Assembly: GCA_014380705.1 (NCBI GenBank)
Contig: JACMJI010000377.1
Coordinates: forward strand, 1 to 5,080
DNA from: Gorillibacterium sp.
Lineage (GTDB): Bacteria; Bacillota; Bacilli; Paenibacillales; NBRC-103111
Reading direction: 5' to 3'
DNA length: 5,080 nucleotides
Each line of letters opens with the position of its first letter. Positions within the stretch are counted from its first letter, which is position 1. Positions 1-5,080 of this stretch are shown one piece after another. The notes beneath the pieces were generated by a model. That model did not search any database. It was not told the DNA's origin and saw nothing but the letters and a program-made list of their open reading frames with translations. The position numbers and the translations under genes are program-made.

Positions 1-74
1 AACGGCAAACCTATCGAAAGGTAGGGACGCAAAGCTAAAGGGCCTTCCGCTAAGGATGGCAGCCAGCTACCGAA
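1..74 (+). promoter_or_regulatory. Cyclic-di-GMP-I (GEMM-I) riboswitch aptamer, copy 1
   Basis: This is an RNA sensor for the second messenger c-di-GMP in the leader of the transglutaminase-like gene. The sequence shows the GEMM-I hallmarks in order: GGCAAACC at 4-11; a hairpin at 10-25 (CCTATC/GGTAGG) closed by a GAAA tetraloop at 16-19; the conserved GACGCAAAGC at 26-35; a second stem-loop whose inner helix is CCTT 43-46 with AAGG 52-55; and the 3' GCCAGCTACCGA. Aligned by eye to the Vibrio cholerae Vc2 aptamer, the ligand-contacting G20, A47 and C92 fall on G5, A32 and C70. G at the first site fits c-di-GMP; an A there marks the cGAMP-preferring variant. P1 shows only about 3 bp (3-5 with 70-72), because the window begins here and the outer 5' strand may lie outside it. 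The family call is firm; the regulatory direction is not visible from the aptamer alone. Confidence 0.93.
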
Positions 75-90
75 TGGACGGGCTTTTTTT
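40..90 (+). terminator. Terminator-like expression platform of riboswitch copy 1
   Basis: The segment after aptamer 1, GGACGGGC (76-83), is followed by seven T residues (84-90). It can pair back into the aptamer: G42-C83, C43-G82, C44-G81, U45-G80 wobble, a bulged C79, then U46-A78, C47-G77 and C48-G76, with G-U wobbles at both ends. This stem uses the strand (43-46) needed for the second aptamer stem, so aptamer and terminator should exclude each other. A weaker alternative is AGCC 61-64 with GGCT 81-84. If the fold is right, ligand binding would favour read-through (an ON switch), but this is inferred from hand pairing. The large loop (about 27 nt) and wobbles make its strength uncertain. 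Confidence 0.5.
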
Positions 91-122
91 GTTGTAAGAA
101 ACGAAATGTGTGTTATTTAACT

Positions 123-219
123 AAAGCTCTAACGATAACGGCAAACCTATCGAAAGGTAGGGACGCAAAGCTAAAGGGCCTTCCGCTAAGGATGGCAGCC
201 AGCTACCGAAAGGAGTTTT
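123..219 (+). promoter_or_regulatory. Possible SD-sequestering helix of riboswitch copy 2
   Basis: AAAGCTCT at 123-130, just 5' of aptamer 2, can pair with GGAGTTTT at 212-219, just 3' of it. This gives eight pairs, two of them G-U. The helix would sit outside P1 across an 8 x 3 internal loop and bury the GGAG of the ribosome binding site. Because it extends P1, ligand binding should stabilise it, which predicts translation OFF at high c-di-GMP. A competing fold, TTCC 181-184 with GGAG 212-215, would bury the SD only when the aptamer is unfolded and so predicts the opposite. The longer helix is the better candidate, but both are hand-drawn. Confidence 0.4.
137..210 (+). promoter_or_regulatory. 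Cyclic-di-GMP-I (GEMM-I) riboswitch aptamer, copy 2
   Basis: This is the second c-di-GMP sensor, with the same 74 nt as copy 1. The expected ligand-contacting bases are G141, A168 and C206, and the GAAA tetraloop is at 152-155. A short P1 is formed by C139-G141 with C206-G208. Its 3' end abuts the SD of the transglutaminase-like gene (AAAGGAG, 209-215), which suggests translational control. Tandem GEMM-I aptamers are known, for example in the Bacillus cereus group, where they are thought to sharpen or integrate the response. Confidence 0.93.
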
Positions 220-224
220 TACCA

Positions 225-1037
225 ATGCGCAAGACATTACTTTCGTTCATCGTTACAATCACCATGGTGCTGGGACTCTCCCTTCACCCAATTGCAGTAG
301 CTGCCGAATCGAAAATCTCTTGGCTCGATGTCTCCAACTTAAATAATGGAGTAATCAGCATTAACTATAAGGTTGCCTCAACCACGCGCATTAAGGTCAT
401 GATTACAAAGGACTCTACCAAATATACGTATAATCTAAATTCGAAACAAGAAACCCAATCCTTCCCCCTGCAATCTGGCAATGGAGAATACAAGGTTGCG
501 ATTTTAGAGAATATTTCCGGTAATAAGTATAAAACACTTCAATCTGACTCTATCAGCCTGGCACTTACGGATTCGGCTTCCCTCTATCTAAATTCGATCC
601 AGAACATCAATTGGGCAGAATCCGTGACAGCAGTTAAGAAAGCACAAGAACTCACTAAAGGCAAGAAGACAGATGAAGAAAAGGCCAAAGCGATCTACAA
701 TTACATCATCCGTACGATCAGCTACGATTATAAGTTGGCCAGCACTGTAACTTCAGATTACCTTCCAGTGGTAGACCAAGTGCTTACGACGAAGAAGGGA
801 ATCTGTTACGACTACTCATCCTTATATGCATCGATGCTGCGCAGTGTTGGAATTCCAGCCAAGTTGGTCATGGGTAACTCAAGCTATGTTGAAGAATATC
901 ATGCATGGAATGAAGTATTCCTAAATGGCAAGTGGATAACCGTGGATACAACGGTTGATGCAGGCTACAAGAAGAGTAATAAAACCATCAGCTTCAGCAA
1001 AGACCAAAGCAAATATGAGGCACTTAAAGTTTACTAA
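225..1037 (+). CDS. Secreted transglutaminase-like (papain-fold) protein
   Basis: This is a 270-aa exported protein. The start ATG at 225 is chosen because AAAGGAG (209-215) lies 9 nt upstream and the product then begins with a classic Sec signal peptide: MRK, a hydrophobic core to about residue 20, and an AVA-type signal peptidase site near residue 26. Residues about 31-115 are rich in short beta-like stretches and could be an Ig/FN3-like domain; this is inferred. Residues about 130-245 carry the transglutaminase-like core: GICYDYSS with Cys194, YHAWNEVF with His226, and WITVDTT with Asp241, the expected Cys-His-Asp triad. Family members make or cut isopeptide or amide bonds, and many bacterial ones act as cell-wall or surface proteases. 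The substrate here is unknown. Control by c-di-GMP suggests a role in the surface, matrix or sessile/motile switch. The gene appears to be monocistronic, with terminators starting 12 nt after the stop. Confidence 0.92.
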   Translation: MRKTLLSFIVTITMVLGLSLHPIAVAAESKISWLDVSNLNNGVISINYKVASTTRIKVMITKDSTKYTYNLNSKQETQSFPLQSGNGEYKVAILENISGNKYKTLQSDSISLALTDSASLYLNSIQNINWAESVTAVKKAQELTKGKKTDEEKAKAIYNYIIRTISYDYKLASTVTSDYLPVVDQVLTTKKGICYDYSSLYASMLRSVGIPAKLVMGNSSYVEEYHAWNEVFLNGKWITVDTTVDAGYKKSNKTISFSKDQSKYEALKVY

Positions 1038-1048
1038 TCGGTAGTGAT

Positions 1049-1071
1049 TCGACGTCTAGTCGATATTTTTT
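1049..1071 (+). terminator. First, short hairpin with T-run after the transglutaminase-like gene
   Basis: TCGAC (1049-1053) and GTCGA (1059-1063) form a 5-bp stem with a 5-nt loop. A TA and six T residues (1066-1071) follow. The stem is weak alone and probably assists the stronger terminator directly downstream. Confidence 0.5.
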
Positions 1072-1097
1072 AAGAACCCTATACACGGGTTCTTTTT
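1072..1097 (+). terminator. Intrinsic terminator of the transglutaminase-like gene
   Basis: AAGAACCC (1072-1079) pairs perfectly with GGGTTCTT (1087-1094) across a 7-nt loop, and T residues continue to 1097. It is a clear Rho-independent terminator separating the riboswitch-controlled gene from the transporter operon. Confidence 0.88.
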
Positions 1098-1171
1098 CAT
1101 TTACCGGGGAACAATATTATATGAAATGGAAGCAACCGCCTATTATTTACGCAAAAATGTATGGAAATTGC

Positions 1172-1200
1172 TTGAAAAGGAACATCTTATTGCATATAGT
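1172..1200 (+). promoter_or_regulatory. Sigma-A-type promoter of the nucleoside transporter operon
   Basis: TTGAAA (1172-1177, five of six matches to TTGACA) and TATAGT (1195-1200, five of six matches to TATAAT) are separated by an optimal 17 nt. Transcription would begin near 1207 and give a leader of about 40 nt before the lipoprotein ATG, too short for a complex riboswitch. The rest of the 1098-1247 gap shows no gene. A loose CodY-like sequence overlaps the -35 region (see findings). Confidence 0.75.
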
Positions 1201-1247
1201 AAAGGAAGGACAAGAATTACATTATAGATATAGGGGGAACTGGGACA

Positions 1248-2366
1248 ATGAAAAAGGCGTTTGTTACATTAACGATCTGTATCATGATGTTGACAGTGGT
1301 TGTAGGCTGTGGCAAAAAGGAAAATACTGCAAGTCCTACAGCAGGTGCTACAACGAATACTGGAATTAAGGCACCAGCAGGTTTTAAAGTGGGTATGGTG
1401 ACAGATGCAGGTACGATCGATGATAAATCTTTTAACCAAGGCACCTATGAAGGTATCGTTAAAGCCGCTGCGGATTTTAAATTCGACAAAAAATACATTA
1501 AACCAGCTGGTACCACTGAAGCAGATTACCTTAAAGAAATTGGCAACCTCTATGATGCGGGTTTTAAGTACATTGTGACACCAGGGTATAAGTTTGAAAC
1601 GGCTATCTTTAAAGCTCAAGATAAATATCCTGAAGGCAAATTTGTCATCCTCGATGGTGCACCCCAACCTGGAGATTATAATTATAATGTTAAAGCCAAT
1701 ACCGTTGCCATTTACTTTGCTGAACATGAATCCGGCTTCTTGGCTGGTGTAGCAGCAGCTCTTGAACTGAAAGAAGGAGAAGCAGGCTTTATCGGCGGTA
1801 TGAAAATCCCCGCAGTTCAGAAATTCAACTGGGGCTTCCAACAAGGCTTGAAATATGCCAATGAGAACTTCCAAACGAAGATCGAGCTCAAAGCCGAGAA
1901 TGTTGTATACCAAGGTACCTTTAGTGATTCCGCCGCTGGTGGACAACTGGCTGCTCAAATGTACAAAAAAGGAGTTAATGTTATTTTCACCGCTGCTGGC
2001 GGCGTAGGCGTTGGTGCAATTAATGAAGCCAAAACCCGTGCATCGGCTGGAGAAAAAGTATGGATCATCGGCGTTGATACCGATCAATATGCTGATGGTA
2101 TCTACAAAGACGACAAATCGATTATCCTTACGTCTGCAGTGAAGAAAATCGACCAAGCAACGTATGATATGATTAAAGCTGACATCGAAGGTAAATTCCC
2201 AGGCGGACAAACATTGACCTTTAGTGCGAAGAATGACGGTGTGGGAATTCCAGTGAAAAACCCTAACTTGAGTGAAGGAACTGTAACGAAGGTTGCGGAA
2301 GTATACGCAAAGATCAAAGCTGGCGAACTTACAGTAGCTGCTGAAAAAGGATCACTTATTGAATAA
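1248..2366 (+). CDS. nupN: BMP-family nucleoside-binding lipoprotein of an ABC importer
   Basis: This is a 372-aa extracytoplasmic substrate-binding lipoprotein of the basic membrane protein / PnrA family, which binds purine nucleosides. The start ATG has AGGGGGA (1232-1238) 9 nt upstream. The N-terminus is a lipoprotein signal peptide, with KK, a hydrophobic core and the lipobox VVGC; Cys21 is the predicted lipidated residue. A low-complexity Thr/Ala/Ser linker runs to about residue 40. The mature domain opens with KVGMVTDAGTIDDKSFNQ (47-64), the family signature, in which the Asp and Phe-Asn residues line the ligand site in PnrA-like structures. Further markers are AEHESGFLAGVAA (158-170), FTAAGGVGVGA (247-257) and WIIGVDTDQ (272-280), whose Asp277 is expected to contact the ribose. 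Gene order and family match Bacillus subtilis nupN (yufN), a guanosine-binding protein. The symbol is by homology and context; the exact nucleoside is not determinable here. Confidence 0.95.
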   Translation: MKKAFVTLTICIMMLTVVVGCGKKENTASPTAGATTNTGIKAPAGFKVGMVTDAGTIDDKSFNQGTYEGIVKAAADFKFDKKYIKPAGTTEADYLKEIGNLYDAGFKYIVTPGYKFETAIFKAQDKYPEGKFVILDGAPQPGDYNYNVKANTVAIYFAEHESGFLAGVAAALELKEGEAGFIGGMKIPAVQKFNWGFQQGLKYANENFQTKIELKAENVVYQGTFSDSAAGGQLAAQMYKKGVNVIFTAAGGVGVGAINEAKTRASAGEKVWIIGVDTDQYADGIYKDDKSIILTSAVKKIDQATYDMIKADIEGKFPGGQTLTFSAKNDGVGIPVKNPNLSEGTVTKVAEVYAKIKAGELTVAAEKGSLIE

Positions 2367-2422
2367 ATAGCATTAACTTGGGAATAACGGTTAGCCATAC
2401 AATGGACGATATCCATTCTCAA

Positions 2423-2468
2423 AAAATATAAGAACCATATAGTGAAAACTTAACGTTTCTTATATTTT
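2423..2468 (+). other. Long AT-rich hairpin after the lipoprotein gene
   Basis: AAAATATAAGAA (2423-2434) is the exact reverse complement of TTCTTATATTTT (2457-2468): a perfect 12-bp stem with a 22-nt loop. It abuts the terminator that starts at 2469. A smaller 5-bp hairpin (ATGGA 2402-2406 with TCCAT 2412-2416) lies just upstream. The long stem may act as a 3' stabiliser of the lipoprotein mRNA or add to termination; the role is inferred. Confidence 0.6.
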
Positions 2469-2500
2469 AAAAAAAGACGGAGGACTTCCGTCTTTTTTTT
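2469..2500 (+). terminator. Strong intrinsic terminator between lipoprotein and ATPase genes
   Basis: The stem is 13 bp: seven A residues plus GACGGA (2469-2481) pair with TCCGTC plus T residues (2487-2499) around a 5-nt loop. The A and T tracts on either side let it work in both directions. It lies inside what is by function a single transport operon, so it probably acts as a partial terminator that leaves the binding protein in excess, or the ATPase gene has its own promoter. Confidence 0.88.
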
Positions 2501-2628
2501 TCCTCAAGATTAAAGGTTTCAGGCTTATAACTCTATCTTAATGGACGTTTGTTCTGATGACGATGGGATCATTTTATCTTTAGGATCTTAGCACTAAAAA
2601 GTTTAACCAGCAAAGGGTGAGCTGTTGC
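2501..2628 (+). other. Leader of the ATPase gene, no clear promoter
   Basis: These 128 nt hold no ORF and no recognised RNA family. A weak promoter-like pair is TTGTTC (2549-2554) and TTTTAT (2572-2577) at 17-nt spacing, with only three and four consensus matches. TATAAC at 2526-2531 resembles a -10 but lacks a -35. Expression of the downstream genes may depend on read-through of the terminator at 2469-2500. Confidence 0.3.
2612..2620 (+). promoter_or_regulatory. Ribosome binding site that fixes the ATPase start
   Basis: AAAGGGTGA resembles the SD consensus AAAGGAGGTGA with a gap. It lies 8 nt before the ATG at 2629. It overlaps the alternative GTG at 2617, which would then have no spacing, so the ATG is preferred. 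Confidence 0.65.
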
Positions 2629-4155
2629 ATGGACTATGTAGTCGAGATGCACAATATCAGAAAAGAATTTCCCGGTGTCGTGGCCAATGATGATATAACG
2701 CTTTGTCTGGAGAAGGGTGAAATCCACGCACTTCTCGGTGAGAATGGAGCCGGTAAATCCACTCTCATGAGTATCCTGTTTGGGATGTACCAGCCGGATC
2801 GCGGCTTAATCAAGGTAAAGGGTAAGGAAATGCGAATTGCGAATCCTAATGTCGCGGGTGAGCTAGGCATTGGAATGGTTCATCAGCATTTTAAACTTGT
2901 AGAAAATTTCACGGTTTCTGAGAATATCGTGCTGGGTATTGAACCCCGTAAGTATATGTTTGGGCTGGACATTCACTCCGCCAGTAAACGTATTGAAGCG
3001 TTATCCAAGCGTTACGGCTTAAATGTAGATCCCAATGCCAAGATTGAAGATATTTCTGTAGGAATGCAGCAGCGTGTAGAAATCCTAAAAATGCTGTATC
3101 GCAACGCAGATGTGCTCATTTTCGATGAACCGACGGCGGTTCTTACGCCGCAGGAAATTTTAGAGCTAGGTAAGATTATGCGGAGCCTAATCGCCGAAGG
3201 CAAATCAATCATTTTGATAACCCATAAGTTAAAAGAAATTAAAGCGCTTGCTAATCGCTGTACGGTTATCCGTAGAGGGAAAACGATTGGAACGGTTGAC
3301 GTGGCAACAACTAGTGAAGCGACGATGGCTGAGATGATGGTTGGGCGGCAGGTCACGTTTCGAGTGGAGAAGAAAGCAGCAGTACCGGGCGAGGTTGTCT
3401 TAAAGCTCGATGACCTATCTGCCAAGAGCAATAAAATGACGATGGGACTTAATCATTTCTCTCTTGAGGTTCGCGCAGGCGAGATTGTAGGAATTGCTGG
3501 CGTAGAAGGCAATGGACAATCGGAGCTGGTGGAGGTAATAACAGGTCTGCGCAAAGCGGAATCCGGTCATGTCACTTTCGAGGGAAAAGATATTACGCAT
3601 AAATCCATTCGTGAACGTATTGAGGGTGGAATCGGCCATATTCCCGAGGATCGGCAGAAGCGGGGACTGGTTCTGGATTATTCATTGGAAGAGAACATGG
3701 TGCTAGAGGTCTATAATCGTCCGCCCTTCTCCAGAAGAGGGTTGCTCATCAAACCATCCATACGAGAATACGCCAACCGTATCATCAAAGCGTTTGATGT
3801 ACGCTCTGGACAGGGAGCAACCTCTACAGTACGCTCACTATCCGGAGGGAATCAGCAGAAGGCAATTATAGGTCGAGAGATTGAACTCAATCCTAATCTG
3901 CTTATTGCTGTACAACCTACACGGGGACTTGATGTAGGCTCCATTGAGTATATACACAAACGTCTGATTGAACAGCGGGATAGTGGAAAAGCCGTGCTGA
4001 TGATCTCCTTGGAGCTTGACGAAGTGATCAATGTATCAGACCGAATTGCTGTCCTCAACAACGGAGAACTCGTTGGTGTGGTTCAAGCTTCCGAAACAAA
4101 TGAGAATGAGATTGGCTTAATGATGGCTGGCGTAAGGAGGGGGGAAAGCGCATGA
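2629..4155 (+). CDS. nupO: Double-domain ABC transporter ATPase, nucleoside (BMP-type) importer
   Basis: This is a 508-aa cytoplasmic energy subunit with two ABC domains fused in one chain, as in RbsA, MglA and NupO, and of usual length. Domain 1 (about 1-240) is complete: Walker A GENGAGKST (37-45), Q-loop VHQHF (Gln86), signature ISVGMQQR (142-149), Walker B VLIFDEP (162-168, Glu167) and switch His199. Domain 2 (about 255-500) is the usual degenerate partner: GVEGNGQSE (291-299) replaces Walker A, the signature LSGGNQQ (404-410) is intact, and the Walker B region LLIAVQPTRGLD has Gln429 in place of the catalytic Glu. This asymmetry is normal for the family, so one ATP site is expected to hydrolyse. 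The ATG at 2629 is chosen over GTG 2617 from the SD position. The gene ends in an ATGA overlap with the permease, which implies translational coupling. The substrate is inferred from the adjacent BMP lipoprotein. Confidence 0.95.
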   Translation: MDYVVEMHNIRKEFPGVVANDDITLCLEKGEIHALLGENGAGKSTLMSILFGMYQPDRGLIKVKGKEMRIANPNVAGELGIGMVHQHFKLVENFTVSENIVLGIEPRKYMFGLDIHSASKRIEALSKRYGLNVDPNAKIEDISVGMQQRVEILKMLYRNADVLIFDEPTAVLTPQEILELGKIMRSLIAEGKSIILITHKLKEIKALANRCTVIRRGKTIGTVDVATTSEATMAEMMVGRQVTFRVEKKAAVPGEVVLKLDDLSAKSNKMTMGLNHFSLEVRAGEIVGIAGVEGNGQSELVEVITGLRKAESGHVTFEGKDITHKSIRERIEGGIGHIPEDRQKRGLVLDYSLEENMVLEVYNRPPFSRRGLLIKPSIREYANRIIKAFDVRSGQGATSTVRSLSGGNQQKAIIGREIELNPNLLIAVQPTRGLDVGSIEYIHKRLIEQRDSGKAVLMISLELDEVINVSDRIAVLNNGELVGVVQASETNENEIGLMMAGVRRGESA

Positions 4156-5080
4156 AGAATACAGCAGTCTCTCTGCTAGCCGTGTTATTTGGTTTAATAG
4201 CGGGTGCAGTGCTTATGTCTGTAACAGGACATAACCCTATTGAAGGTTATACGTACTTGGTTCAAGGTGGACTGAAGAATATGGCGAGGTTCGGCGACAC
4301 CTTGGCGACGGCTACCCCTCTAATCTTCACTGGATTATCCGTTGCTTTTGCTTTCCGTACGGGCCTCTTCAATATTGGTGCGCCTGGACAAATGCTGTTT
4401 GGCGGCTTTTGTGCTACAGCTGTGGGTCTCACCTTTGATGGGCCAAGACTTTTAGTGCTAACCGCTATGGTAATAACGGGGTTTCTCGGCGGGGCATTAT
4501 GGGCCTTTGTTCCTGGCTTTCTCAAGGCACGGTTTAATGTCCATGAGGTGGTATCCTCAATCATGATGAACTGGATCAGCTATTGGACCATTTATTACGT
4601 AGTCCCGGCTTATTTTAAAGGGTTAAACGTAGAGACGGAGTCGAGAGCGCTAAGCGATGCAGCGACACTCAGATCTCCTTTAATATCGGAACTATTTAAT
4701 GGGTCTTATCTCAACTTTGGTTTTATCATCGCCCTTGCATCCGCTGGTGTTATGGCGTTTATCATTAATAAGACGACGCTTGGTTACGAGCTGAAAGCGG
4801 TAGGATTCAACCGACATGCAGCGGAATATGCTGGAATTGCAGTGAACCGTGGAATCATCCTCTCCATGCTGATCGCTGGCGGGCTTGCTGGCTTAGCTGG
4901 AGTAGCCCAATTTGCGGGTAATGCTGTGAATATTCAGATCGGTATTATGCCATCGCAAGGCTATGATGGTATTGCCGTTGCATTGTTAGGCGCCAATGCT
5001 CCTGCAGGTGTATTGCTGTCTGCGCTCTTCTTTGGCTTGTTATATTCAGGTAGAGGGTTTATGAATGCAATGACGGATAT
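4152..5080 (+). CDS. nupP: ABC transporter permease, nucleoside (BMP-type) importer, 3' end outside window
   Basis: This gene is open to the window edge: 309 complete codons are visible and relatives run to about 350 aa, so some 40 residues are missing. The start ATG overlaps the ATPase stop (ATGA, 4152-4155), with AAGGAGG at 4134-4140, 11 nt upstream. The product is a multi-pass membrane protein of the RbsC/LivH-like permease family (BPD_transp_2). Hydrophobic segments lie at about 5-24, 52-68, 80-95, 98-122, 138-153, 189-206, 235-255 and 271-300. Family landmarks are FNIGAPGQM (73-81), FNVHEVVSSIMMNW (128-141) and the probable ATPase-coupling loop TTLGYELKAVGFN (208-220), followed by AAEYAGI. 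It should form the channel with a second permease, expected just downstream as in nupNOPQ. The family is clear; nucleoside specificity comes from context. Confidence 0.93.
   Translation, partial: MKNTAVSLLAVLFGLIAGAVLMSVTGHNPIEGYTYLVQGGLKNMARFGDTLATATPLIFTGLSVAFAFRTGLFNIGAPGQMLFGGFCATAVGLTFDGPRLLVLTAMVITGFLGGALWAFVPGFLKARFNVHEVVSSIMMNWISYWTIYYVVPAYFKGLNVETESRALSDAATLRSPLISELFNGSYLNFGFIIALASAGVMAFIINKTTLGYELKAVGFNRHAAEYAGIAVNRGIILSMLIAGGLAGLAGVAQFAGNAVNIQIGIMPSQGYDGIAVALLGANAPAGVLLSALFFGLLYSGRGFMNAMTD

Larger units (their letters stand above)
1..210 (+). repeat. Perfect 74-nt direct repeat containing the two aptamers
   Basis: Positions 1-74 and 137-210 are identical base for base, at an offset of 136 nt, including loop positions that usually drift in this RNA family. 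Similarity continues loosely past the repeat: copy 1 reads TGGA and then a T-run, copy 2 reads AGGA and then a T-run. The 62-nt linker (75-136) holds no gene. The left boundary of the duplicated unit cannot be seen because copy 1 starts at the window edge. Confidence 0.97.

Noticed and set aside
92..119. Promoter between the two aptamers (TTGTAA and a TATTTA-like box)
   Set aside because: The -10 matches only three of six positions and the spacing is not optimal; the leader is more simply transcribed from upstream of copy 1.
108..224. In-frame upstream ATG at 108 adding 39 residues to the transglutaminase-like protein
   Set aside because: The extension would translate through aptamer 2, has no SD, and would bury the signal peptide; ATG 225 has a good SD and a proper N-terminus.
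1121..1369. 82-aa + strand ORF before the lipoprotein gene
   Set aside because: It spans the promoter at 1172-1200, overlaps the lipoprotein gene by about 120 nt in another frame and has no recognisable protein features.
1269..2210. 313-aa minus-strand ORF antisense to the lipoprotein gene
   Set aside because: It is a codon-bias shadow: the + strand frame carries the BMP signature and lipobox, while this one is Cys/Phe/Ile-rich with no family resemblance.
2501..2616. Purine riboswitch before the ATPase gene, suggested by TTATAACTC and AATGG
   Set aside because: The conserved three-way junction core, both kissing loops and the closing P1 strand are not found.
2617..2628. GTG start at 2617 for the ATPase
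   Set aside because: The SD AAAGGGTGA overlaps this codon; ATG 2629 is at proper spacing and fits the family N-terminus.
3500..4000. Loss-of-function reading of ATPase domain 2 (missing Walker A Lys, Gln for Glu)
   Set aside because: This degeneracy is typical of RbsA/NupO-type double ATPases; the frame is intact and the length normal.
2634..4564. Several minus-strand ORFs of 69-139 aa opposite the ATPase and permease
   Set aside because: They lie wholly inside well-supported + strand genes and show no family motifs or ribosome binding context.

Overview
The window looks like chromosome from a low-to-mid GC Firmicute, most like a Bacillales/Paenibacillus-type organism. The reasons are strong AAGGAG-type Shine-Dalgarno (SD) sites, T-rich intrinsic terminators, a Gram-positive secreted protein and lipoprotein, cyclic-di-GMP-I (GEMM-I) riboswitches, and a nucleoside ABC operon in the order known from Bacillus nupNOPQ. 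The genus is inferred, not shown. All convincing genes are on the + strand.

Left part (1-1097): two cyclic-di-GMP-I riboswitch aptamers stand in tandem (1-74 and 137-210) and are identical over 74 nt. They precede one gene (225-1037) for a secreted, 270-aa transglutaminase-like protein with a visible Cys-His-Asp triad. The first aptamer runs into a terminator-like stem and a seven-T run. The second runs straight into the SD of the gene, and the sequence just upstream of it can pair with that SD. The pair may therefore act once on transcription and once on translation. Two consecutive terminator hairpins end the unit.

Right part (1098-5080): a sigma-A-type promoter (1172-1200) drives a BMP-family nucleoside-binding lipoprotein (1248-2366). 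A 262-nt gap follows, holding a long hairpin and a strong intrinsic terminator. Then come the double-domain ABC ATPase (2629-4155) and, overlapping it by 4 nt, the first permease (4152 onward), which is cut by the window edge. Together these form a BMP-type nucleoside importer: the lipoprotein captures the nucleoside outside the membrane, the permease forms the channel and the ATPase powers it. A second permease (nupQ-type) would be expected just past the right edge. The terminator after the lipoprotein gene would keep the binding protein in excess over the membrane parts.

The most notable item is the perfectly duplicated riboswitch with two different downstream platforms. The transporter operon is ordinary.
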